A DNA stretch of 64,000 nucleotides from Megalopta genalis (lineage: Eukaryota; Arthropoda; Insecta; Hymenoptera; Halictidae), in contig NC_135019.1 of assembly GCF_051020955.1 (NCBI RefSeq), positions 23,379,375 to 23,443,374 of the forward strand, read 5' to 3'. The position numbers and the translations under genes are program-made. The notes under the pieces are model-generated. The model searched no databases, was not told the origin of the DNA, and saw only the letters and a program-made list of their open reading frames with translations. This document shows, piece after piece, positions 35,769 to 46,930 of this stretch (positions are counted from its first letter, which is position 1; every line of letters begins with the position of its first letter).

Positions 35769-35985
35769 CATTATATTTAACATATTGGAATTAATATTTC
35801 GTAGCCATGCCTTTTGCAGCAGTATTAGCAGTAATTTTATGGAACATCTTTTTGGAGAGCTGAAACACATCGAATGAAGTTACTATACGATTGCATTACT
35901 CGCTTAATTGAATTCCATGCCTCGTCTCTGTGCTACTATGACTGCAGAAGGTATGGCTACAAAATGTTAACTATAATATGTCCAA
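35769..35985. pseudogene. Tc1-like transposase tail in inverted duplicate
   Basis: Plus strand 35900-35970 ends ATMTAEGMATKC and a stop, resembling the AxKGxATKY terminus of Tc1 proteins. The complement of about 35778-35850 carries a second copy of the same tail (TGCAAAAGGCATGGCTACGA), so the two tails are head to head. No terminal repeat was identified. Confidence 0.45.
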
Positions 35986-37556
35986 CAATTTGAATATGCT
36001 GGTTTACTTATCTTTCAAATAAACGCGTATGAAGAATAAATATTGTTGCCCTCTTTTTGGGAAAATTCTATCACGTAGTACACCCTTGTGTATGATGTTA
36101 ATAAAAATTAAGGCTTTTCTTTAGAAGAAAAATTACAAGAACTACATGGACGAGAACTTGTTCACGTCAATGTATCTAAATTAGTATATAGATGGCGAAT
36201 CATCAATTTTGCTGCATGAAAGTCAGTTTAGCGCAAATTTGTCAAAATTTTGTCGCTAGTTACTAGTTTACGACTTTTGAAAGATGAAATTATTTAATGA
36301 AGCTTGACATCCACTCAAACAGGACCGGTTTAGAACCAATTTGTATACCGGTAAGAAATTTTTGTTTCAAACATTATTAACAACGCGAGGATCTTTATGC
36401 ATTTATTTGCATGATTTTTGTATTGTATTTTTGTTATTTTTTCATAATTCGTATAATCTACAAGAATTGACTATTTACACGAAGATTTACAGTCTATTTA
36501 TGAGTAAGTCATTATGTTTTGTTTTATATACTTTTACACAAGGTTTGCACTTCAGATACAGTAAATATTTCATTATTTTATAATACTACTATTATTTGCA
36601 TACCATGACGAACTCTATATTTTAAACTTCATTGGTAGACTGTGAATCATTATGCGAAAATCATCAATGGCATTTTCACTAAATTGTTACTTTTAACCGA
36701 AAAAGATTAATTAAATATTCTCTTTAGGATTACTCTTCTTTCATCCGGAATCAGTGATTTGGCTGAATTTTCATAAATTATAAACGTATAAATGTACGTT
36801 CGAGAATGTACTGGAAACAAGAATTAAAAGAATCTTCTCTGAACCTGTTTTCTCGATGAAAACAAGCCCCCATTCGATTTTAATCATACCGTTTATTGCC
36901 TAGCAACGTAATTAATCTCAACTTACTTTATCCCTGAAGGAACGTGAATTATTATGGTTATAAAGGCAATTAAAGCGTGCTACATGCCTCGAAAAGTGTA
37001 AATATTTTCGTGCTTCAATTTGTTGATCGGCAACCCTCGACTCGTAATTTTAGTTGATCCACGATGCAGGAGTACAATAGCTAAATCACAACGGCATGAC
37101 AACGTGGAAGTCTACAATGCTGACCGCCATTATTTTCAACAGATCCGTTTTGTTTGAGTGGAACGGGAGAAAAAAAAGTTCAACTAAAACAATTCTCCCT
37201 TTCAAACAGTGACCATATGCGTAGATTGAATGGAATTTGATTGGTTTTAGGCTTTATTCGCCAGTGTAAAAACAAATTTTTACACGAAGCCTATTTACCG
37301 TACAACGCGAGCTTGTTTTCTCGCTGAACTGAAGTCGGTTCAGGTGCCATGTAAATATAACTCGATTCGAAAAACTTTGTAATTAAATTGGTTGCGAGTT
37401 TATCAAAGATTAAAACACCTTTATGGTTTCATGCAAACTCGTCGCGATTTTTTTCGTCAATTAACTACACAGAATTTTCGTTTTTTTTCCTACATTTGCT
37501 AAAATCTATCGACGAAGCATTACTATTCACATTCTATGTAATACTACTCATTATTT
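35986..37556. other. AT-rich non-coding stretch
   Basis: No gene supported. 36120-36215 can be read as LEEKLQELHGRELV and on to VYRWR, which may be a worn transposase piece, but I could not confirm it. Confidence 0.35.
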
Positions 37557-37792
37557 GAGCCGTTTATTTTGAAAGTGGCATAAGTCACTTTACCGTAATG
37601 AAAAGTGGTGATTTTTTAATGTTTATACGAAATTATTTATACTGAGGAAAATATCAGTATGCTGAGATAACAAATACAAGTAAATCTTCTCGAAAGTTAG
37701 CATCCATATTTTTAAACGTGTTAAAACGCAAACCCTTAAATATATCGACTTCAAAACAAAGTGACTTAGGCCACTTTCAAAATAAACGGCTC
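37557..37792. mobile_element. foldback MITE (GAGCCGTTTATTTTGAAAGT family), short copy
   Basis: 236 bp with terminal inverted repeats of about 38 bp, starting GAGCCGTTTATTTTGAAAGT and ending ACTTTCAAAATAAACGGCTC. ATTT lies on both sides (37553-37556, 37793-37796). A longer relative is at 51541-52344. Confidence 0.88.
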
Positions 37793-37834
37793 ATTTAACA
37801 GTAGAACTACCAAGCCCTAAACGCGACTAATATA

Positions 37835-38253
37835 CACCCCTCCCCCCTCCTTCAAAAGTATTGCTGATTTAATATAAATCGTAATTTCTCATTCAGTTTA
37901 GGTAATATTTTATGTTTAGTGATAAGTTTTATGGCATCGTGTTGTCGAAAGTACACATTAAATTAGAAGTGTCTGTCACTTCTGCAATTATTTATTGCAC
38001 TTTGTTCAGTGAAAACATATGCCGAGTTCATTTCGTACGACATGTTTTTGAAATATATGGAACATACGACAACATGCATGCAATCAAATAGGATGAGAAA
38101 TAATAGACAAATTAATAAAACGGATGCCTTGTACTTGTTGCAGTTTAATGCAATTAACTTTGAAATACATTGAAAAAATTATAAAAATTTCCTATCGGTT
38201 TCTCAAATTTATTCAATTTTCTGTGAGTGTCCTAACACTTTTTGAGGAGAGTG
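37835..38253. mobile_element. Tc1-like MITE (CCCCCTCC...AAAAGTATT family), copy 2
   Basis: 419 bp, TA on both sides (37833-37834, 38254-38255). It shares the TTCATTCAGTTTAGGTAATAT block, the TTGTCGAAAGTACACATTAA block and the TTTTCTGTGAGTGTCCTAAC end with 28224-29838. It has the unoccupied TTAA that in copy 1 holds the piggyBac insert. Confidence 0.88.
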
Positions 38254-38331
38254 TACATTGTTTTGTTGATGCAAAATGATTATTGCTTGTATCAATTATA
38301 CAAAACGAAAGCTAAATATATATATACATAT

Positions 38332-38559
38332 ATTAGGGGGACCGGAAAGTAATGTCGTTTCTGCGCATGTCAGTATTCCTTCTTTTTGCATACTGATTTT
38401 TGCATACTAATTTTTGCATACTAAAAATTTGCATACTAAATGAAAAAAGGTTGTTGATAATGAGGGTGATTACATCATTGATTGAAAATAAAAACTAGTT
38501 AAAAATTTATCTGTTTGAATTTAATGTAAACAAACGACATAACTTTCCGGTCCCCCTAA
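38332..38559. mobile_element. mariner-type MITE
   Basis: 228 bp with perfect or near-perfect ends TTAGGGGGACCGGAAAGTAA / TTACTTTCCGGTCCCCCTAA-like and TA on both sides. The interior repeats TTTTTGCATACTAA two to three times. No coding sequence. Confidence 0.92.
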
Positions 38560-39025
38560 TATATATATATTTTTTTTCTTTCGATAGTCTCAATAAATTG
38601 AAAATATCATAACGAAATTCCTAAATTCTATCAGTGTCTCCACTGTTCTACGCTTTACGTACCCAGTTTTGCATAAAGTCCGCAGACTAATTATAACAAG
38701 ATCGGATTTATTCACCTTTGATACTTCTATTGTGTTATAGGCTTGAATAAAAAGGTTTATCGAAATATTTCTCACGGAAACATTTTTCTAATATTTGAAA
38801 CCCGTTTGATAGTTCTAGCGTTAAGTATTGGAACATTTGAAAGTGAAGATATATTTTTCCGAAAGTAATTCTTCCTTAAGTTTATGATATTTCTTTTATT
38901 TTCTGTTCCATTTACACGCTTTTCGCACGAGGAATAAAGTTTAGTTTAGGTTCGGTCTAGCCTCTATAATTCACCAGAATATCAGAAATCAGATATCTTG
39001 ACTGCTTTGGTAGTTCTAGTGTTAA

Positions 39026-41403
39026 AATGCAATCTTATCAAGAAATAAGGACTGCATAGAAATTAGTTTTTTCTCGTAACTTTCATGTTAGCAACTTCTT
39101 TATAAAGTAGAACTTCTCTGAATGTTTACATTTAGCATACTATTACATTTATGATTACAAGATAAAGATTTATGCAAAGAATTTTAAATAATTTAGAATG
39201 TGATTTACACATTTGGTTGCCAATATAGGGATTATTGAATTTAATTAGTTAGAAATCATATGAATTCGTTCGTCATTTCTACTGTTTGACTCGTGAAGTG
39301 CACGCATATTTTGTATGATACATTAATTCGACGAAGACTATTCTGAACGATCGTTTACATTTTCATTATGATATAAATTTATTATAAATTATATTTTAAA
39401 GAATTGTATAAAAGTTTATCTCAATAAAATTATCACATATGTAAATTTAATTTTCCTATAAATTTATCTATAATCTTACATGTGCGTATAATTCTACATT
39501 TTAATTATAAATGTAATTCAACATAAAATATACAAATATAACTTTTACTATAAATTTGTATGTAATTTTAATTCGTATAATAAATTCGTTATACATTATA
39601 TATTTTTAAGCAATCACAAAATTCTTCTTACCGCTACAAATTTATTTATAAAACGTATATTTTCGTTTCAAATTCCATATACATTTATTTGAAAATAGGG
39701 CCCTATAAATTTATTTAAAAATAATACCTTGCGCTCTGAGCAAGCATCAACATTTCCTTTAATTAAGAACGTCACTTCCAGTGTTTGGTTCTTCACCGAC
39801 TCGTGTTCGCCAGAAACGCATAAGTCCACGCACAAAATGCATTAATTCGAAAATAACTACTCCAGTATCTACATTTCCATTAATTAAGAATGTCTCTCGA
39901 TCGAAGTTTCACGATGCTGAATAAGTAAGAGATCCATTATGGAAAGGAATTTCTTCAAAAGGATGAGCGGCGCGGTGTTATCCATAAATTATCAACGAAA
40001 AGCGCGTCGTCTATAGTCCTAGGAAAAAAAATGTTTTCCTCGCCATCTGGTACTCACCTTCCGCCGGCATCTCGCCTAATAAAATACATTTTTCTAATTT
40101 GCCCGCGACGGAAGATTTATCGCTTCCGATAGCGGCGCGACGCATCCGTATGTCGCTTTCACCTTTCGCGAGTATTAAAAACGACCCGGCCCGACTCGGC
40201 AAGGGGAAAAAGTTTCCCGCAAAAAGCGGAAACGAAAGAAAAATAAGGAGTGCCGGTTCTATGGGAAACAAAGGTGTTCCCGCCGGTGATATCCGTGAAT
40301 TATTAACGGGTCTATTAATGGAGCACCGGCGGCGCGGCGGTTTCTGGGAAAGAAGATCGGTTTCCTAAGAGTTGAAGGTTGTCACGGAATTGAATGAAAA
40401 CGGTAAACCATGCTAAGAACATTTGGGGTCTGACATTAAAGGAAAATCGTTCTTGTAAGCGAAATTCTCGAACACGACAGCTGTCGCTGCAGGCTGACGT
40501 CGCCTTCCGGTCGTAAATTCGGTGCTTACTATACAATCGGGCACGGAGGGCGCGTTTAGAAAGCATCACGGATAGCGACAGATGACAATGTCGCGTGACA
40601 TCAGATAAAATGTATTAACTAGCCAAGTTTCGAGTTATGGGGCACCACTTCGCACAACCAATTGATAGCTGATAATATACCGCCTACTTTTCGTGACGCC
40701 AATGTTGGAACGAAAATAGTTGTTTATGGTCGTTGTTTATTGTTGTTCGCTATTAGTAACTTGCTAGTCGGGTCCACAAGTTTAACCCACTGCAGAAAAT
40801 TAACAATTTTTGTCAATTACAATTTTGTATCAAATTTTATTTAGATAATCTAATTAGTTTCTAGCGTTCTATCATTACATATCTTTTTACAGAGTTATTT
40901 ACTACTTTGCTAATGAATACTTTGAGGTTCTGATAGATGATAAGAGAAATTTTTCTGGATACAAAGGTTTAATAGTTATAAATTAAACCGATTTACTATT
41001 ATTATTTATTTACGAATACTAATGTATGGAATAAAGAAAATTTTTAAATATCATACAGCGTTTAAATAACAATAAATAATTTCTGAAAAATTTTTGCATT
41101 TTAAGTGGGCTTAGAAGGATGACAATGATGGCGGATAACAGAATTCTTACAGACATGATCAGGAAAGCTAAGATAAAATAAAATATCATTTTCCCTATCA
41201 ATACTGTTATGTCAATAGAATGTTTGATCTAATTTAAAAAATTTTCTCTATTCTGATGTATTTCCGTGCATGTTTAGTAGGTTATAATATTGAAAACAAT
41301 TATTTTAGAAATGTTACATTCCCAGAAATTTGATAAATGTTAATTTGTGTTTTAAAAACATACTACTGACAATATACTATACATGTAAAGTAAACTACAT
41401 GTA
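39026..41403. other. non-coding stretch with an AT-rich and a CpG-rich part
   Basis: 39360-39680 is very AT-rich with degenerate TATAAATTTA motifs. 39990-40580 is CpG-rich with overlapping frames and no domain. No gene supported. Confidence 0.45.
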
Positions 41404-41627
41404 TTGTAGGGACTCTCTGATCCGAAGATTTACTTTTGCAATATTCTGATACCAAAACATTCTATTATCTAAATATTTCATTCAATAAATATTTAATTCC
41501 AATATTTCATTCGTTTCTGGTCTCTACTAGGTGATAATGAATTTAAATAGTACAATGATTAGATGATAGAATGTTTGGATACCAGATTATTATAAAAATA
41601 AGTGTTCGGATAAGGGAGTCTCTACTA
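41404..41627. mobile_element. pogo/Tigger-like MITE, copy 2
   Basis: 224 bp, homologous to 14855-15047 through ATACCAAAACATTCTATTAT, GGTGATAATG...AAATA and the end GGATAAGGGAGTCTCTACTA. TA lies on both sides. About 30 bp longer than copy 1 because of an AAATATTTAAT-type insertion. Confidence 0.83.
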
Positions 41628-41944
41628 TAATCATATTTCTCGTCCGTCATTTTTGCAAGTTAAGTTCATAAATCTCGTTACAGCAGTATGTGGTTGATCA
41701 CAAGATCGACGATGAAATTATGATTGATGAACGGCTTCAATTTAATTGGCGCCATAAGTGACAACCGTGATTGACGAGATTATGATAATTATTTTTTTTT
41801 AATTTTAAGTGCACCGATGAATAATTCGCTACATTTTTCCAGAGTCAGTATTTCATTCCTAGAATTATCGAATGTTTCTTTTTTTCGTTTCAACAAACTA
41901 AGCAATCAAGATCATCTGCAATGAAAATAATTATATTGAACATT

Positions 41945-42395
41945 GCATTCTACAATTTCTAATATTTTGCATTTAAATTTACAATTGTTAATATTTTACA
42001 TTTACATTTACTTTGTTGATATTTTACATTTATATTTATTTTGTTAATATTTTACATTTACATTTACTTTATTAATATTTCACATTTACATTCAGTTTAT
42101 TAATATTTTACATTTACATTTGCTTTATTAAAATTTCATGTTGTCAGTACTGATTAATAAAATTTATATATCAGCATTATAATCATTTATAAATTTTATT
42201 AATCAGTACTGACAACATGAAATTTTAATAAAGCAAATGTAAATGTAAAATATTAACAATGCAAATGTAAATGTAAAATATTAACAATGCAAATGTAAAT
42301 GTAAAATATTAACAATGCAAATGTAAATGTAAAATATTAATAAACTGAATATAAATGTGAAATATTAATAAAGTAAATGTAAATGTAAAATATTA
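41945..42395. repeat. 28-bp minisatellite arranged as a palindrome
   Basis: Arms 42045-42166 and 42190-42395 are inverted copies around a 23-base spacer (42167-42189). Inner 50 bp per arm are perfect (ends GTCAGTACTGATTAATAAAA). Arms carry a 28-bp repeat near AAATGTAAATGTAAAATATT plus AACAATGC. The right arm has three extra identical 28-bp units. Further diverged units extend left to about 41945. Confidence 0.93.
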
Positions 42396-42399
42396 TATT

Positions 42400-42580
42400 G
42401 GTAACTGTTTTTATTTTAATTTGCAATATTTTCTGTATTCGTCTGCTATCTTGTGTGTTATTCCCTAACTTCGTTTCTTATATTATTATAATGCTGATAT
42501 ATGAAACGAAGTTAAGGAATAACACACAAGATAGCAGACGAATACAGAAAATATTGCAAATTAAAATAAAAACAGTTACC
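42400..42580. repeat. near-perfect 78-bp palindrome
   Basis: Arms 42400-42477 and 42503-42580 match at 77 of 78 positions around a 25-base loop (42478-42502). The arms begin GGTAACTGTTTTTATTTTAA and end with its complement. The frame 42398-42616 is a by-product of this symmetry. Confidence 0.95.
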
Positions 42581-43397
42581 ACATGTTCAAAGAGATTCTC
42601 GCACAATAAAGCTTAAATAAATTTCAGCGAGTCTCTAACTTTAGTCGAACATTGCGGTCAAAATTAAATACACGCAGACCGAAAAATTAGTTTCCGTCCG
42701 ACGTGCTATTATCAAAAGTGAGAAATATCCTCGAATAACTGGTGAATTGAAATGCTGTAATCCAAGTGGCAGGATGCATATAGCAGGGGTAAAATTTATT
42801 CAATTTCTGTTCTACTTCCATTAAGCAAGAAGCATTTTACAGTCCCGTCTTATTGCGAAGCTACTGTTCTTACGGTTGATCTGTTAATCAACGTGCCCAT
42901 TAAGCGGGCTGAGAGAGAAACAATTAACCCTCTGCCGGACCGGCAAGCAAAAAATTGCATCAAGGATAATGAGAGCGAGCATTAATACTGTTAAATTTTT
43001 TTCGTCGGTCTGATTGAAAGAAAAATTTGATCGACTTCAATCAACGGTATCAGGTGTCATACAATACGTAAAATGCTCACACTTTTAAATCCAAATTTTC
43101 ACGAACATAGCAAAACGTTGCTGTAAGAGTATATCATTTTAATTATATATATTAAATATTAAAACGATATTAAAACTACCATATCTATTATGTACAATAC
43201 AACAATATTTGTATACATAATATTGAAATAAGCGAACCATATTTCTCTTATTATTTCTATTAAATGAAAATGTTGCTAATACATCTTCAAGTGCATTAGA
43301 TTTTATATTTCAACAAATAAATAATGTGAATAACAATTCTGAATAACAATTCAGAACACCGAAACAAATCTGTTAGAACCACGGATAAATCATAATT

Positions 43398-43401
<4 letters not shown>
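42581..43401. other. AT-rich non-coding stretch
   Basis: Nothing recognisable. Confidence 0.4.

Positions 43402-43454
<53 letters not shown>
43402..43454. repeat. TC microsatellite
   Basis: About 26 uninterrupted TC units. Confidence 0.97.
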
Positions 43455-43455
<1 letters not shown>

Positions 43456-43506
43456 ATGAACTAGTGAAAGAGTAACTTTAAAAGATATAAAATATTATCA
43501 AATTTT

Positions 43507-43659
43507 GCAAACATATATTTAAGTGTTCCAGCTGCATCTGTTAACTCAGAACGTTTATTCTCTACAGCTGGATATATTGTGACAGAAAAACCCAATCCTT
43601 TACTGCCAGAAAATGTTCATACTCTAATATTCTTATTTCAAAATGAAAATGTAATGTAG
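43507..43659 (+). pseudogene. hAT transposase C-terminal dimerisation fragment
   Basis: An open 50-codon stretch reads ANIYLSVPAASVNSERLFST, then AGYIVTEKPNPLLPENV and HTLIFLFQNENVM before TAG at 43657-43659. This is the hATC dimerisation motif (YLSVPATSxxSERxFSxAGxxxTxxRxxLxPENVxxLxFLxxN). A position usually Arg reads Pro (EKPNP for EKRNR). Only this end of the gene survives; upstream is a TC microsatellite and unrecognised DNA. Confidence 0.88.
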
Positions 43660-45859
43660 AAAATAATCAAAATGCAGAATATGATATATACTTAAATATT
43701 TAAGTAAGAGTTGTAAAAAGATAAATTGTATCTTAAAATAAAAATAACTTTTCCATGTTATTTTATCATGTTATTTCTATCGTTCAATTTTTATACCATC
43801 AAATTAGTATTTCTTATGAAATACTAATACATTAATACATTAGCCTTAGTATGCAACGTCACGTTGTTCAAAAAGAAAGGCCAATTGTTCTTTTCTAAAT
43901 TGCATAAATATTTGATTAATCAAAGTATGCACCATTTGATTGAACATATTTTCCAAAAATTTCTCTTTCAAAATAGTCACGAAAACATTCCATAGAATTT
44001 ATTTATTTATTTAGAAGGAAAACGATATTCCATACCACACAACCTAATTTGTAGACGCAAGGAAGATAATTACGCGAGTCGCTGTCGTATCAAGTTACAA
44101 AATCAGCAAAGGATATTGCAAATTATCTAATTCGCATTATTGTACTGTGTTGTGAGAAATAATATGTGGAATGATAAACTCTGTTAACAACAACTACAAC
44201 AGTAACAGCATCCCGGCACTGAAATATTTCTCGAAGTAAGTTCGAAGTAAATGTATTAACATACCGACTGCTACAGAAGCACTCACAAAACTTCCACAAA
44301 GTTCGAAACCTTTTAATCAGGCGAGAATGTGTAAGCTGGAATTCATCGTAGCAGTATTCCCCTTAACTAAACAGAATCCTATACAACTTAATTAAATTCG
44401 TTCGATTCAATGTATCGGGCGATATATATCTATAGAAAATTACATCGAACTTTGAGGGCGCTAGATATTGTATATAATTTCTACTATATCTAATATAAGC
44501 TAAATGCTAGTTGTTAAAGCAATCTAAGGTCACTGTGTAATTAAACTATCTCTGCTAGGATAATTAATACACGCTTGTTTAATTGCGCGGTCCATCTATG
44601 GATGTTTATTTTCAACTGTAATCAAATCCTTGTTGATAATGCAGCGACGAATTTAATTGAACCTAGTTGTTCCTGAGAGATTGCTCTTCTTAATTCAATC
44701 TGTTGATATTGCAATCGTAAGTAATTTAAATAATTATTTGAGTAATTTTTATGAAGTAAATTTTCATCCGGATTCACCAAGCAATTTAATTAATTCTCGT
44801 TTGCTAGAAATATAGTTTCTACTGGAAAAGAACATTTTTTTTTAATTTACAAAGATTCAAAGACAAATGACAAGATGCAAAATGATTTGCGCTATCATTC
44901 GCAAAAATCGTTAATAATTTGCTACGATAAAAATGAATATTAATAAAAATGTATATGTATTGCATATCCTATCGTGTCTGAATATTTGTAATAAAACAAC
45001 CGAATGTTATTTCGATGTAGGAAAAAGTGAACAACGTACATCCGCAGTTTGAAAATCTGTTCTATCAGAGATCTTAAATAAATCACTAATTGATTAGCTG
45101 AATTGATTAAGTAATGGAGCAAATTAGTTTACAAAATACTCGAGGCACGATTTTGAGAAAGAATGTATTCGAGTAAAATACGCGTCACCAAGACTTCCAA
45201 ACGCCAGTTTGCGTTTCCACTATTAAAATGATGCCAAATTATTCATTCTCTATATTTTTAACATTTTATTTACAACTACATAACAGATTTCCAATGACCG
45301 AACTACACGTAAAAGAAACTCATTAATTCTCTTCCAGATAATAATTTCGAAACGACTCGTTAAATTTTACTAATTCAAATGATTCGTTAAATTACGAATG
45401 AAATTGTCACTTCAGAAAGTTTTCTTTAACAAATCTTCAACTGTTATGTTTGAAATGACTATTATAAAACGACCGGCAGATAAAGCGTTAACAATTTCCC
45501 AAAAAGTCCGGAATGATGAATCACCTTTTCGTTTTTCGGAACAAAGGATTCTCGATAAAGAATAAAACGAAAACAATAATTTTCAGGTAAGTAAGCGGCG
45601 GCTCGTGATTGGTTGAAGTATCGGAGGTACTCGCCTATGGAATATGAAAGATCAAAAAACGGACAACTCGATACGCGGTACACGCCGGCAGAAAAGAAGA
45701 AAGTAAGAGGAAAACGGGAGGAACTTTGGCTGCGTCGATGCAATCCGTAAAATAAGAGGAAACGCGGGAAACCGGAGAAGGACGCGAAATAACGAAATAA
45801 AAGATTCGGTGGTACGTGAGTGTACGGTTCAGAATATAGTCTGTTTGAGCACACGCACA
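43660..45859. other. AT-rich non-coding stretch
   Basis: No gene or known repeat recognised. Confidence 0.45.
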
Positions 45860-46075
45860 CGCCTGCATCGATGAGTACACACACGCCTTTGCCAGTCGAT
45901 GCACACGCAAAACAGCTGCACCAGTCGATATACACGCTTTTCCAAAGTATGCGTACACAGTTTTATCAGTGAATACATACACAAATTTATCAGTGAGTTC
46001 ATGTACAGTTTTGCCAGTGAATTTGCACACAGTTTTACTCGTGAATACATAGACCTTTGGAAGGGAATGCATACA
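45860..46075. repeat. 30-bp minisatellite
   Basis: About seven degenerate units resembling ACACAGTTTTATCAGTGAAT plus ACATACACAA. The 30-bp period keeps frames open on both strands (45635-46072 and 45829-46212 minus, 45899-46165 plus), giving 10-residue pseudo-repeats such as VYVFTDKTVY. Confidence 0.8.
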
Positions 46076-46584
46076 CCTTCAGCAGTGAATACACAGAAGC
46101 AAAGAATCGCACATACCGATGCAAGCTGCCCGCTTCCGATCTCCCTGATTCTTTCAATGTTCTGACGTGTTTGGCATCTCTTCGCGGCAGCTCCGAGCCC
46201 TCTGCCCACCATATTTCCTCCTATACTACTTGCCGCTACCTTCTCCGTGGGATTATTTTCTGAAGGAGCCTAGTAAACAGAGGGAGGAGCCTTGCCCATG
46301 CGAAGCCACGGCCTGCCGGAGTCGTATACCTTTTAAAGTGTTCCGATAAATATTTCATGCCCGATTATGAATACAAATTGGTACGAACGGCTTCGCATCT
46401 TATTGTTGGTTAGGCAGAGGGTGCCTGCCTCATTGTTCCTGCAGGACGCTTTCGAAATAGCAGGGGAGCTGGTTTATGCCACCATGATTGGGGTCTGGTA
46501 TTTTTTTGTATTGCTCCTAAATCCTGTTGTTTGCAAGGAAAAGTGCCGCATGTCGTAAGTTTAAAACATTTCAGTTTCTGCATT

Positions 46585-46930
46585 AATTGAACTGTGTTCT
46601 CATTCGGTTTAGGTAATATTATATATTTAATATTAAGTTTTATAGCATCTGCCACTTATGCAATTAGATTACCCATTTAGTGCATTTTGTTCAGTGAAAA
46701 CGTATGCATACTACACATGCGTACAACAAAATAGAATCAGAAATAAGTAATTAAAAAAGTCGGTGGATATATCGTCGAAAAGTAAATTTAATTTTCTTTT
46801 ATATGTGTATATATTGTTACAGTTAATTCCATTTAACCTTGAGATACATTGAGGAAATCATAAGAATTTCCTATTGGTTCTTCAAAATTTAATTTTCTGT
46901 GAGTGTCCTAGTACTTTTTAGTGGGGAATG
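46585..46930. mobile_element. Tc1-like MITE (CCCCCTCC...AAAAGTATT family), copy 3
   Basis: Shares TTCGGTTTAGGTAATATTAT, TTGTTCAGTGAAAACGTATG and TTTTCTGTGAGTGTCCTAGT with copies 1 and 2. The left terminus is lost or too diverged; the right end GTACTTTTTAGTGGGGAATG is followed by TA. Confidence 0.78.

Larger units (their letters stand above)
37799..39021. mobile_element. candidate TTAA-flanked element holding two nested MITEs
   Basis: Left end CAGTAGAACTACCAAGCC follows a TTAA (37795-37798). The right end GCTTTGGTAGTTCTAGTG precedes a TTAA (39022-39025). The ends are inverted matches at about 16 of 18 positions. A second end-like copy, TTGATAGTTCTAGCG before TTAA, lies at 38806-38824, so the true right border could be there. 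TTAA duplication suggests the piggyBac superfamily. Most of its length is two younger insertions. Confidence 0.55.

Noticed and set aside
41945..42395. CRISPR array
   Set aside because: The 28-bp units are directly tandem without spacers and are palindromic across the array, in a eukaryotic context; it is a minisatellite.
42398..42616. 72-codon frame over the second palindrome
   Set aside because: The sequence is 77/78 palindromic, so the frame is a symmetry artefact.
45635..46212. Overlapping 145- and 127-codon frames with 10-residue repeats on the minus strand
   Set aside because: Explained by a 30-bp minisatellite that keeps all frames open; plus-strand frames exist over the same DNA and no start, splice or domain evidence supports a protein.
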